Assembly: GCA_025345505.1 (NCBI GenBank)
Contig: JANVCC010000040.1
Coordinates: 14,042,023 to 14,106,022 of the forward strand
Reading direction: 5' to 3'
Source: Todiramphus chloris collaris
Lineage: Eukaryota; Chordata; Aves; Coraciiformes; Alcedinidae
Length of the DNA stretch: 64,000 nucleotides
Below, piece after piece: positions 11,301 to 21,652 of this stretch. The position numbers and the translations under genes were made by a program. Position 1 is the stretch's first letter. Each line of letters opens with the position of its first letter. Under the pieces are notes generated by a model that saw only the letters and a program-made list of their open reading frames with translations, did no database searches and had not been told where the DNA came from.

Positions 11301-12539
11301 ACCCCACAAATAATGTTCACTTTGAGAAAAAGCCATTCTTTGCATTTCAGAACTCTACCCTATGCCAGAAAACAGCAAACTTTTATAGAAGTGTACATCC
11401 TTCTGCCTGGAATGGCATCTGGGATTTATTTTCTTGGATTCATTAATCCTTTTGCCTGTTTTTTTGTTTTATTTGCCAAGATGTTTTTTCTCAGTGAGCC
11501 AGGAGAGAGACAGATGCAGTGGCCATGTGAGTGCAAAGGGGATGATTTCTCTAATGGAAGTTAATGTACGTGGGAGAAAGAGTATTTGAGTAGTGTGAAT
11601 AGCAAGTGTTTTGGCAGTGTTCCCTTTTAAGCATACCTATGTCTGTTCACAGGTTCCTCCTCAAGAAACACTATTACCTGGTGGCCAAGACAGTTAGAAA
11701 AATGGCATTTTAGATAGTGGACAACTGGCACAAAGCATGTGGGTTTGTGCACCAACTATCCCAAACATTTCCAAGCAAGAAATGCTGGTAAATGCGTGGT
11801 TTCTCCAAATCCTGATGGAGCTTCTTCGGAGCTATTTAATCCCAAGTGCAGTGAACCTTAAATCTTCACACTTGGCACCACCCAACTCTAGAAATCATGC
11901 ATGGTTCAGAACACTTATGTGAGAGAAAATACCATTAAACTAAGTGATCCAGTTGATTGTCAGACTGTAGTCTGTGAACCGCTGATGGTTCAAAGTTTTA
12001 GCTCTGAACCTTGGAATTTTTTTACCACTTACCCAAACCAGTGCACTTTGCTGTCAGTTAACAGTTAGCAAAGTCCGTATTTGCGCTGAAGAAGCAGCAG
12101 TATACTAGGATCAATACAAGCAAGAATGACAGCCTCTCTTAATATAGACAGGAAATGATTCAGGATATGTTAGTAACCGTACTAAAGCAGCAGTGCTGTA
12201 TCTTGGTGTATAAGAAAGTTGTGCCATTTCCTAGAAAATCTCTGACAGCTGAGAACTTGTGATTCACTTGAAGGTCTTATCACTCATTTATTTCTTATTT
12301 CTCGTAACTGTTGTGTAAATGGATGAGAGAAGAACAGTTATCACTGAGAAAGGCTAAGATTTTGCAAGCATTATTTATGGATTTGCTAAATATATTTTGA
12401 TGGAATAGGGATTTATAGTCCTCTTTTCTAACCTATCAACAAGTGCCCTTCTATCTTACATGTATTGAAGGGGTTCTAAGCTGAATATGTAACTGTCTTT
12501 CTATTCTCAGTTGCCATATTGCAATAAACAGAGAAACTT
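5307..12539. other. Unique sequence, no gene confirmed
   Basis: I find only short open frames with no family resemblance, the largest being about 120 codons on each strand (7144-7512 +, 8225-8587 -). 9890-10090 is an AT-rich but complex stretch noted separately. A strong donor-like CAG/GTGAGT at 11132 has no convincing upstream exon. I see no CR1 or other dispersed repeat here. Confidence 0.55.
9990..10090. other. Possible conserved non-coding stretch (weak)
   Basis: Complex, non-repetitive AT-rich sequence with clustered words that often occur in vertebrate enhancers: CATATG, TTAATCAATATTTGATGA and ATGATGCAAAATGA. There is no long open frame. The call rests only on the word content, because no alignment could be made. 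Confidence 0.18.
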
Positions 12540-12790
12540 TGCACTGGTGACCTAGGCCAAGAGTGATCTCTCAGTGCAGGAGATAGTGCTGCGGGTAACG
12601 GGTGCAAGGCCCTGAACACCCCATGTGCAGACTGAATGGGATGCAGAGGGGTGCCCAGTCCTGACCCTGGCGTTGGCACACAGAGCACGTGCCCTGCTGT
12701 GTGAGGGGAGGCTCAGCAGCATCCCCAGACCAGCTCCGCAAGCCCAGGGAGGCAGCAGGGGCCCCCCACTTCAGCCCTTCGTTCACCTCC
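12540..12790. other. GC-rich patch 1
   Basis: About 250 bases that are clearly more GC-rich than their surroundings, with few CpG. Two overlapping minus-strand frames of about 70 codons (12476-12688 and 12571-12786) are open, as GC-rich sequence tends to be, and have no recognisable domain. It could be an eroded exon, a local GC-biased conversion patch or an unrecognised old repeat. Nothing decides between these. Confidence 0.4.
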
Positions 12791-12814
12791 TAAGGTGAAC
12801 CAAAGAAGCCTTGG

Positions 12815-12858
12815 TAGCTCTTTGGGGTTTTTGGTGTTTTGGTTTGGGGTTTTTTTCC
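12815..12858. repeat. G/T-rich low-complexity tract
   Basis: The + strand here consists of T runs separated by G runs: GGGG, then GG, GG, GGGG and finally CCCC. The pattern TTTGGGGTTTTTGG followed by GGTTTGGGG gives four G runs within about 35 bases, which could allow a two-layer G-quadruplex. This is a low-complexity tract with no proposed gene function. Confidence 0.6.
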
Positions 12859-13489
12859 CCAAAAAGAGGTAGTTTAATTTCTTGATTTTGCCTCTTATGT
12901 GTACGTACGTTGCTTTGTCTGCCTGTGCTGTTACTGTTTGTGAACTGCTTTTGATGCTGGATAGATGAGGAACATCCTAGAGTGCCTTGGGGCATAAGCA
13001 CATAAGCCATTTAGGAGTTTAACTGATGCACACACATATTCTAATGCCACGGGACAGGGAGTGTTGATGAAAACGAATATGGCAAAGGGACATAAGATGT
13101 TTTCAATGAAAGGTAGGAGGACACAATAGTGTGCATAAAATTGAAGAAAGGATCAATAAATACGCGGCAAGATCCTTCTTAGGTAAGAGATGGAACATAT
13201 TATGAAAATATTTTCTTGCTGCATCTTCTAAAGCATATTTTAATCTTGCAGTGTTAAAGAAAAGATAATAAGCCTATTTATATAGGGGACAGTGTAGTCC
13301 ACATAAAAAAGGATGGTGAATGAGAATTATTTCAGAAAAACAAAAGCCATGCGAACTCTCAGTGGATCTCTCACACAGATTTTTTTAGCTTTTCAGGTGA
13401 AAAAAAAATGTGAAGCAATTCCAAATTTTCCATTCTTGCTCTTGTCCTGGCCTGAGATGAGAATTAATCGTGGTCAGTGCTTTTCCTTC

Positions 13490-13970
13490 TCAGCTGCGTT
13501 GTTCCCTCAGGTGCCCTGGCTGCAGCAGCAGCAGTTGGCAGAGGCAGGGGCTGCTCCCAGCAGGGAGAACCCCTCTGGCACTGTCGGTTCCCAGGGCAAG
13601 GGTGCAGCCCGAGGCCACTGCTGGGGCTTGGCCACCAGCCCTGGGGGGGTGGAAAGTGCCAGGGGGCACCTGCAGGGAGGGGCGGCTGGGACAGGGACCC
13701 CAAACTGGTGGGGCACAGTGGGCATAGAGCTGAGCGCTCACGAGGGTCCAGCTCTGCTCAGCTCTTCTGGCCTCTTCCTCATTTCTTCACTGGCCGGCGT
13801 CCCAGGAGGCCTCTTTCTGTTCTGCCTTCCATCCTGATCTGGCTGTTCCTGAATCCAGCACTGGCATCCAGCTCCTGAACACAGCTCCCATCTGCTGCTG
13901 GGCCCAGTCTGGGACTCTCCCAGTGCCTGCTGCACAGCATCAGTGGTGACAGTGACATAAGTGCCATAGT
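13490..13970. other. GC-rich patch 2, open in several frames
   Basis: Roughly 480 bases of strongly GC-rich sequence. At least three + frames (13313-13837, 13470-13727 and 13477-13878) and four minus frames are open across the same bases. Simultaneous openness on both strands is the signature of base composition, not of selection on one frame. The longest + frame (174 codons) has only Gly/Ala/Pro/Ser-rich low-complexity sequence, no domain, and an AT-rich N-terminal third outside the patch. CpG is not abundant enough to call a CpG island. I do not call a gene. Confidence 0.5.
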
Positions 13971-13996
13971 GGGGGTTGGGTTTGATGCTGGTTTTC

Positions 13997-14036
13997 TATA
14001 TATATGTGTATATATTCCATTATTATTATAATGGAA
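13997..14036. repeat. TA/TG microsatellite joined to a perfect 9-bp hairpin
   Basis: A short alternating TATATATATGTGTATATA run is followed directly by TTCCATTAT-TATT-ATAATGGAA (14015-14036), a 9-bp perfect stem with a 4-base loop. Such palindromes often grow at AT-rich microsatellites. No transcript or site function is implied. Confidence 0.6.
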
Positions 14037-15836
14037 CTTTCATGTTCATTGAAGCTGTTCCAGTTCCCTTCTCTGCTGGCTGAGTCTCTCTCCCTCATTC
14101 CCTTTCTGTTCCCCTCTGGGGAGGGAGGGGGGTTAACAGAGCGTGGCTGTTCCATGTCCAGCGTGTTGCCCTGGCCCTAAGCTCTGACAGTTCTCTCCCT
14201 GCATACATTTTGTACCCACTTTTTCAATGCCTGCACTTCTCTCTGGGGAATGTGACCCTCATGGTGTCACTGAGTAAAGCAGTATCTTTAGTCACAGAAA
14301 GCCTATGAAACCTGGGAGTCCTCCTGCTACAAGCAGAATTTGAGGAAATTTCATCAGATCAGCCAAGAACCAGGGCAGGGCTGGGAACAGTGGGCAGGGT
14401 TGTAAATACCAGCAAAGACCTGCACGAAAGACTGTAAAAGTGATAGACATTAAACAGATGACAAAAATCCAGACTTGTTCACAAGTACTGAAGTTATCGC
14501 TCGTTCATGTTCGGCAGTAAAATACTTCACCATCTTCTGTCCTGCTGAATGGCTTCAGTGAAGACTTAACTACCTGGATGAATGGGTCCTGACCAGGTTT
14601 CACTGCTCTGTTTCCCAGTAAGGCTGCAGAGCTGGGGCTTCAGTGACTGCCTCAACGCAATTAAAAGCTGCTTCTCTTAAACGTGCCACAAGCGTACTCT
14701 CTTCATAGTCATCAAAATATCTCTCCCATATTCTGGCACTAGCAAAAGTCAGCCTAAGTATTTCTTTTTTTTATACACTGCCCAAAGAAACCTTATAATT
14801 TAGTACAATTGTGGCACTGACTGTTTTGTTGTTGGTGCTGTTCTAATAACATTTATTGCTTATGTCACTCTTGTAAGGTTTTCATTAGATCGGCTCAATT
14901 TTCTTAGTGCACAAACCTTTCTCCACATTTCTGTCATTCTCACTTTTATTATCATCTGTGGAGAGGAAGGGAAAATGGGGTTACAGTGCAGAATGTCATT
15001 GGTGTAAAAAACAGAGGTTTCTGCTTATAAAACACAATCCAGCTTCCCTACAGGCAAGCACAGGATCTAGATGAATAACACCCTTAAAGCATGAGGTATA
15101 AATCTGTCTTTTTGCTGCAATGCTTCTGGATGGTGAAACACCTTTTTGTCTTTCTAAAGTAGGCCCTCCCTATATTTCTCCTGCCCTGCAGAGTTATTTC
15201 CCTGTCATTATACCTGACAAGCTGTTTCCAGCTTCCTTGATTCAAGGCTCATCTCATCTAGCCATGTGTCATCAGCATCAGAGGATCTGTGCTTCGTCCT
15301 CCAGCTCGTGTTCAGCTACTTCCTTCACCCCGTGTCCTGCTCAGTGTGTTCAGTTCCATGTAGAACAAGGGCAGGATGCCCCTCGTTACACAGCAGAGAT
15401 GGTCAGCCTGAAACTCAGATTTTGCTGTCAGCCCAATCTTGAGACCATCAGCGTTCAAACGTAGAATGGTGCATCCCCAGACATACAGGGTGGGTTTGGT
15501 GGGTAGCGTGCTCACACCTTACAGTGTGCTGTTGGAACTTAAGGTGATGGTTTACCGTGGAGAATTCCTGTATCATCTTAGATGTGCTCAAAGTTGTTGG
15601 GTTACCCTAATCCACCTGGAAAAGCAACATTCTTATAAGAGGGAGTTTTCCTGTGTCACAGATATCCTGAAAAATGTTTCAAGCTTTGTTCTTAAAAAGG
15701 TCATAGAGAAGAAAATGTTAGGATTTTATTTATAATGTGTATTTAGTTTTTTTTTCCATCGTTATTAATTATATATCACTTCAAAGCATAAAAAGAAACA
15801 TATTAATTTAAAAGTATAATGTCATCACTAGTAAAA
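14037..15836. other. Unique sequence, no gene seen
   Basis: I find only short open frames without motifs (largest 15120-15464 +, 114 codons, not recognised). There is no dispersed repeat that I can identify. Confidence 0.5.
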
Positions 15837-15968
15837 TTCCTTCCTTCCTTCCTTCCTTCCTTCCTTCCTTCCTTCCTTCCTTCCTTCCTTCCTTCCTTCC
15901 TTCCTTCCTTCCTTCCTTCCTTCCTTCCTTCCTTCCTTCCTTCCTTCCTTCCTTCCTTCCGTCCTTCC
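15837..15968. repeat. (TTCC)n / (GGAA)n tetranucleotide microsatellite
   Basis: 15837-15960 is a perfect run of 31 TTCC units. It continues to about 15968 with one substitution (GTCC TTCC). The minus strand translates as a Lys-Glu-Gly-Arg tetrapeptide repeat because 12 bases are both three units and four codons. That open frame is an artefact. The length and purity suggest the array is still prone to length change. Confidence 0.98.
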
Positions 15969-18900
15969 TATGGTTCTGCTTCCTATAGCTCACCTTAAGA
16001 GCTTCCTCTTCACAACCTCCTATAGAAAAAGAGAGATGAAAACAAGTGAACAATGTCCATACCTCTTCAAGGCTACACCATGCAAGAAATGTTGCTAATG
16101 AGTGAATGCTCGGGGGTACCCAACTCTTAGCATATGTCTGAAGTAGAAGGTGTGGTCAGTAGGACACTGTACAAATTCAGATGCCTTCTAATAAACTGGC
16201 CTTGGATGAATTGTTGGATAGATGACAAAGGCCACAAAGATAAGAAACGCAGATGGAGACAGTGCTCTCTGACAGAGGAAGGCCAGTGGCATTCTGCAGC
16301 CCTTGTTGCTGTCAGTGTGAGAATGCATCATTAAGAAAATTATAGGGCTGGTTTTATTTTGAAAAGTAGATTCCCATTAAAAAAGCAGATTTTTCATTAC
16401 CGAATACTGCAAAGTCAGGTGCTTCAGTTATTCCAGTAATTGTCTGTTCTATTCATTCTTGCACGATAAGCAATTAGAAGCATTGCTGTGTCTAATCCTT
16501 TAAATGTGTTTCATTTATAACACCAATAATCAAAGATGCTCCACGTGTTCCTCTCCGTCTCTGGAATTATTTTCTAAAGCCTTTCTCTCTCAGCAAGAGT
16601 TACATCTCAGCAGGCACTGAACAAAAAACCACAGCCCAAGATGCTGAAAGTGACCTGTTGCTCCAGCATTGACGCCCTTGGAAAGGAGAGAGCTGGGCTG
16701 AGACTGCTCTCTTCTGTAGGATTGTCATTTCCAGTCTTGTCCTAAAATGACACATTTAAAAGTGAAGAATTGAGCAAAACTTTGTTGAGATTTTTTGTAC
16801 ATTTCTAAAGAATTGAATCTATCTGAGCAGAAAACTTACAACCTATCTCTTTCACTTAAGGAGGTTAACATGCTTAGCAATTATTCACTGAAAACATTGC
16901 AAATACAAAGGCATCTCCAGGAGGTTCTGGAGGTACTTCGTGTTCCTCTATTTCCTTTTAATTTCAGGGACCGGCGACCTACCACTCTTTTTAATGTCTG
17001 TAAAGTGTCAGAACTCTGTGGGTGTTAGTTCCTCGTGGCTTCTTCATTTTCACTTTTCTGTGTGGCTGTGTTGCTTCATTTCTGCCTTGTTTCCATGCTA
17101 AGGAGGCTTTGCTGAAGCTTGATGCACTGGAAGGACGTGAGCTCTCTTTCTCTTCAGCGTGTTGTACTGCACGGGTTGACTGAACGCCACAGCTCCTTGG
17201 GAAAGCACAAACACGATGTTCCGACCTCAGTTAAAGAAAAGCTTTTTAGTTTTTGCATTCTTTTTCAAAACCAACTTTGTCTGTGAAATGAAACCTGGTT
17301 TCCATGTCTTTGTGACCCAGCCTTTGTATCTTACAGTCACATTCTCTGATGTCCAATAACATTAAAGCTTCCATTTAAACTCTTCAGTGTATCAGGAACT
17401 CCTAATGTCTGTTTTCAGTGCAGTTCCTTTTGGGCTCAGGAAGGAGCGTTCTTGAGTTTCAGCCTTTGAAAAGAGAATTTTAACCTTTCCTCTACCTGTT
17501 TTAATAAATCATGAGAGATTAGGAGCTTTAAGACTTACATTGCTGTACTAAACTCAAGTGAAAAGGATCATCAGGGGTCAGCTAATAGAGACGTACAGAG
17601 GCAATATGATGACATAAGCCTTGTTGGCTTGGAAAAGTAAGTAGGAAATGCTTTTCAGAAGCAGGAAGATAGGTGATGCCTGGTCTCTTAGCCATCAACA
17701 GAGAATTTATCTACACAGTTTATCTGTACTATTTGTATCAGCCAAAGGGAAAAAGAGGAGAATTCTGTTAAAATACAGAGTTGGGACGTGGCAGCAAATC
17801 TTTAAAATGATGATTTTTACATATTGAAGTGCTTTGGAGCTGTAGTTGTTGTGTGGGTGGACTCGGTCTCTAGAGAAGTCTCTGAGCAGCAATCCTAGGA
17901 GATCAGGTTTTTAGGAGCCTTATAGTGCAGTGATTTTCACAGATGAGTACTTCTGAAAGTGCTTTGTAGGAAAAAAGAATTGCTTTGAAGAGAAAAAACT
18001 ATATGAGCTATATATAAATGTTTGTGCACAGGAAGATAAATGGCTGCATCTGGAGTGCTTTGGGACTTAGTTTGGTTCTGGAAAGGTCTGGATGCTGGTT
18101 TAAATGCTGAACAACTGTTGGGGGATCTCAGAGAAGTAGTCTTTGCTTTCCATTGTGTGGTCAATAAAAGGAGAAAGAGGAAAAAAAGGGAAGTTTATCT
18201 CTAAATAAAGTCAGACTGTTCTTGCATGTCTTCCTTTCAGGTAGTTTTCTCAGGTGGAATAAACACTGTTATTTGCATTTTAAAGGCAGAAAAACTGAGT
18301 TAACAGGGTAAAAGAGCAGCAGAGCTGGGGATAAAGGAAAGATCGGGTTTGTCTAATGTCCTATCCATCAGCTGCTGCTCTCCACCCAGTACCTGACTAC
18401 CATATGCTGTTAAATGGAAGAAAACAAATTATGAAAAGAGGAACGCGGTGTAAATTGCTAATCAAATTTCACTGTCATTTGAAGACTTTTAGAAAGGATT
18501 TTTCTGAAATGAAAGATGCATTTTTTGTCAGTAAGGAAACCTAAACACAGTGGTTTCTTTCCATGGTACCATTCTACCATTCTTCTCTAGAATAGCTGCT
18601 TTCCAACGTGCATCAAGTTCCCTTTCTGCCCTAACAACCAGTTCCATCAGGTATTGCTTCCCTTTACCAAGAAAGGAGATCCCTTGATAAAAAAATCATT
18701 GCAGATATTTTAGAGCAAGCACTGACTATATCCTCCTTTGATCTTCAGCTTCTTTTCTCATTGTCGCTACTACTGTCTCCAATTTATGCTACTAAAACTC
18801 TATTTAAAATTCTCCTGCACTGGTAGTATTGAGTTCAGAAGTGGCCTTTAAGATCACTAAAAATAAGCAATTAATTAGAGAAAGACAAATTATTAGAATA

Positions 18901-21608
18901 AGAACGAGTGAAAGACAAATTTTTAGAAAGTTAGGACTTTTCAGAGGGAAGAGCAAAAGCATTCTAGTGTCAGCATGAAAGCAGGAGACAGTCTGCTTTT
19001 CTGTGCTGGCAGCTTAGGGAACCAAATAGCCACAACTACAGAATGTTTTCTGGTCATTCAGTCTAAAAATCCTACGAAGGCACCAACTAATTAGTTTTTT
19101 TGGTAGTTTCGGGGCTTTTTTTTTGTATAATAAAAAGCCTAAATAATCATTTGCTAATACCTTTGAGGTTCTAGAACAATTCCAATTTTACTTGGTTTTT
19201 AATATTTCAGATTTAATCCAGCTAAGCATTCATGAGGGACTGTTTCATCCTTAAATAATTCATGAGTAGTTAGAAAATGTTAATTGATCCAGTTGTAAGC
19301 AGAAGAGGGAATATTCAAAAGTACTTAGTAGATAGTTCCAGGAGTATTGTGTTTTACTTTTTATAAAGAAACCAAACCAAAGCAAACCAGGGCTGGAGGA
19401 GGGTGAGTTAATGAAGCTGTAGTTCTAGTAACCATTACAATGTTTCTGAGTTTTATGCTGTGTACAGTCCAGGCCCAGATGAAAACAATTCCCATGTTTA
19501 CACTGCCGTTGTCAAACTCGGTAACCACTTTTCTGCCTCAAATCTTTTTGGAGATAACGAGCTAGTGTTCCTGAGGAGCAAGGAATTGTCCCCCCTTCAG
19601 CAAGCCACCAGCAAACAGAGGCTGCAGACAGGCACGACGGAGTCGTCTTCCAGGAACAGTGGGAAGTGTTGGGTATTTGCAGCTCGGGTTTGTAAAGCTT
19701 TAAGTGAATAAACTGCTGCCTATTAGAGATGGAGCAAGAGATTAAGATAAATTCACAGTCTTTTAGTCATCCCCGGCAGGTACCAAGGCACAATTTACTA
19801 GATGGCATCACTCAGTAAAATGGAAGATAGTGTGCACCTGGGAGGTTTACAGAAGAGCAAGGCTGAGGTGCTGGAGTGGTGAGTGAAAGCAACACTGCTG
19901 CACAAGTAGGTTCAATAAGCCAGCTTTCTGAAAAGAATGAATGTAAATGTGGAGGGTTTATTTTATTGTGTTGATGGCTGCTTTATGTTTAGAGACCTCA
20001 GTAGCCCTGGAAAGGCCAAAAGAGCCAAACAAAGGGAATGCTGGGGGTGGAGAGTGGAAGAAAAAGAGAGAGGTGAAAGATAACTGGGGAATGGGCGTTA
20101 CTCGGATGAGCTGCTGGGCTCCTTACGGCTCATAGGAATTGTAGGGTCAAGTAAAGCAGCATCAAGCTTGCTGTAATTGCCTGGTTACTCCTCACAGAGC
20201 CTTCCACTGACACATGAAGAAGAGCTGCTCTCTGCCTGGTGTGATAGCTGCCTTTCTGGCTCTCAGTAATGGATTAACTCTCTCCTATGTACAGTGTACA
20301 GCTGCATATTCACAAATGAGTGAGGAGCTGTGGGTTTCCCTCCTTCCCTTTCAAACATAGCTGAATGACTGTATTTTTCACAAAATCCCTCCAAGGATCT
20401 CTGGCAGAGCTGTAGCCTTTTCTAGCCAGCACCTCCACTGCTGATTGCCTTTTTCTCCAATAATTCTAGCTAAGAACACTTGCAGCGTCTGTTAGCCGCC
20501 ACTGCAGCCAAGCGAAATAGCTCTTCCCAGTTGGCCAGTAGGCATATATCAGTTGTATTTCCAGTAGCCTATTGTTTTGCAGTCTGGTGACATATTGCAG
20601 GGGTCAGCATAGGGAAAACCAGACATAAATCTTTCACGTTTACCATTAAGCATGTGCTCAGTTTTCAGCAATCTCTTCCCAAGAAACCTACTGAACTTGG
20701 CAGCCTGTTTGATTCACTTCTTGTTATGAATGGAAATGGTCACAGCATCACCCGTGCTTTGAAATTGCTTTGGAGTACTTCTTTGATTTCACAGGGTTTA
20801 CAGAGTTCAATTGTAGTACTAGCTGCTGTAGGGTGTCAGCTGGCATCTAGAATCTCACTCTCTGAGAGCAGAAGGGATTTTCTGGAAAGCACAATGCCGT
20901 GGCTGTATTTAGTTGCTGGTGCTAAAGGAAGGTGGCAGTTTCTTCTTGAGCAGGCCTGTAGCATGTAGCATTTAGCACAGTGGTCTTGTCCAAGAATTCC
21001 AGTAGTTGCTTTCTGCATATATTAATAATTTTCCTTACATTGTAAAGCTGACCAGTTTGCATTGTTTCTCTCCAGTCTCTTCTCCATTTATTTGGGTATC
21101 CTTTTCTGCCATAGTTTTAACCTTTCTGACAAGATGTATTTATTTTTAAACGTTAAAGTTCCGAAAGGAACTATATAGAAACTATATAGGAACTATAGAA
21201 AGAAAAAAAGGCTTTTATTTTTAGCCCGTTAAAAAATCCCCAGTGGAAAAACAAATAGTAGAATACAATACAAAACAATAATATGGACCTTGCTTAGCCC
21301 AGAGTCAAGCGTCACTGTCCCAGAGCTGGTACGTTTGAAATGGTGTTTGTGACAGACACTGCAAAGAGAGCCCTCCTGGGAGACATGGCCTTTCTGCAGT
21401 TCTGGCATGAGAAGGCTGTTGTGTGCAGCACCTCTGAACCAGATACACTGATCCGAGCTGCTTCACTCACAAGGTGAAGCCAAATGTTTTAGTATAGGCG
21501 TAGCAGCATCTAAAAATAAAGGTACTGGAAGGAAAGATGACTCACCAGGCGTTGCCAGCAAAGTGATATAGAAAACACCTTAAAAAGTGAAATTGGTTTG
21601 GGTGAGGT
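15969..21608. other. Unique sequence, no gene confirmed
   Basis: I find no dispersed repeat. A 62-codon + frame at 19947-20135 begins with a signal-peptide-like stretch, but it has no homology I recognise and no splice support. A small direct repeat (GAAAGACAAATTWTTAGAA) occurs twice at about 18885-18930, and a GGAACTATATAG-type repeat lies at 21168-21200. Confidence 0.5.
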
Positions 21609-21619
21609 AAAAAAAAAAT

Positions 21620-21646
<27 letters not shown>
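21609..21646. repeat. Poly(A) tract
   Basis: 38 bases of A with a single T near the 5' end. There is no open frame or recognisable mRNA-derived sequence upstream that would make it the tail of a processed pseudogene. Such pseudogenes are scarce in birds because CR1 does not use poly(A). Confidence 0.95.

Positions 21647-21652
<6 letters not shown>

Noticed and set aside
13313-13837. 174-codon + open frame as a protein-coding gene
   Set aside because: Seven or more frames on both strands are open over the same GC-rich bases, and the product is low-complexity Gly/Ala/Ser/Pro without a domain. The openness is compositional.
15808-16053. Lys-Glu-Gly-Arg repeat protein on the minus strand
   Set aside because: It is the translation of the TTCC microsatellite, with no flanking coding signal.
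19947-20135. Small secreted peptide beginning MWRVYFIVLMAALCLETSVA
   Set aside because: The signal-peptide-like start is suggestive, but the mature part matches no family I know, the start codon context is poor, and no splice or conservation support is visible. Hydrophobic N-termini of this length arise by chance.
21400-21646. Processed pseudogene upstream of the poly(A) tract
   Set aside because: No open frame or recognisable mRNA-like sequence precedes the tract, and such copies are rare in birds.
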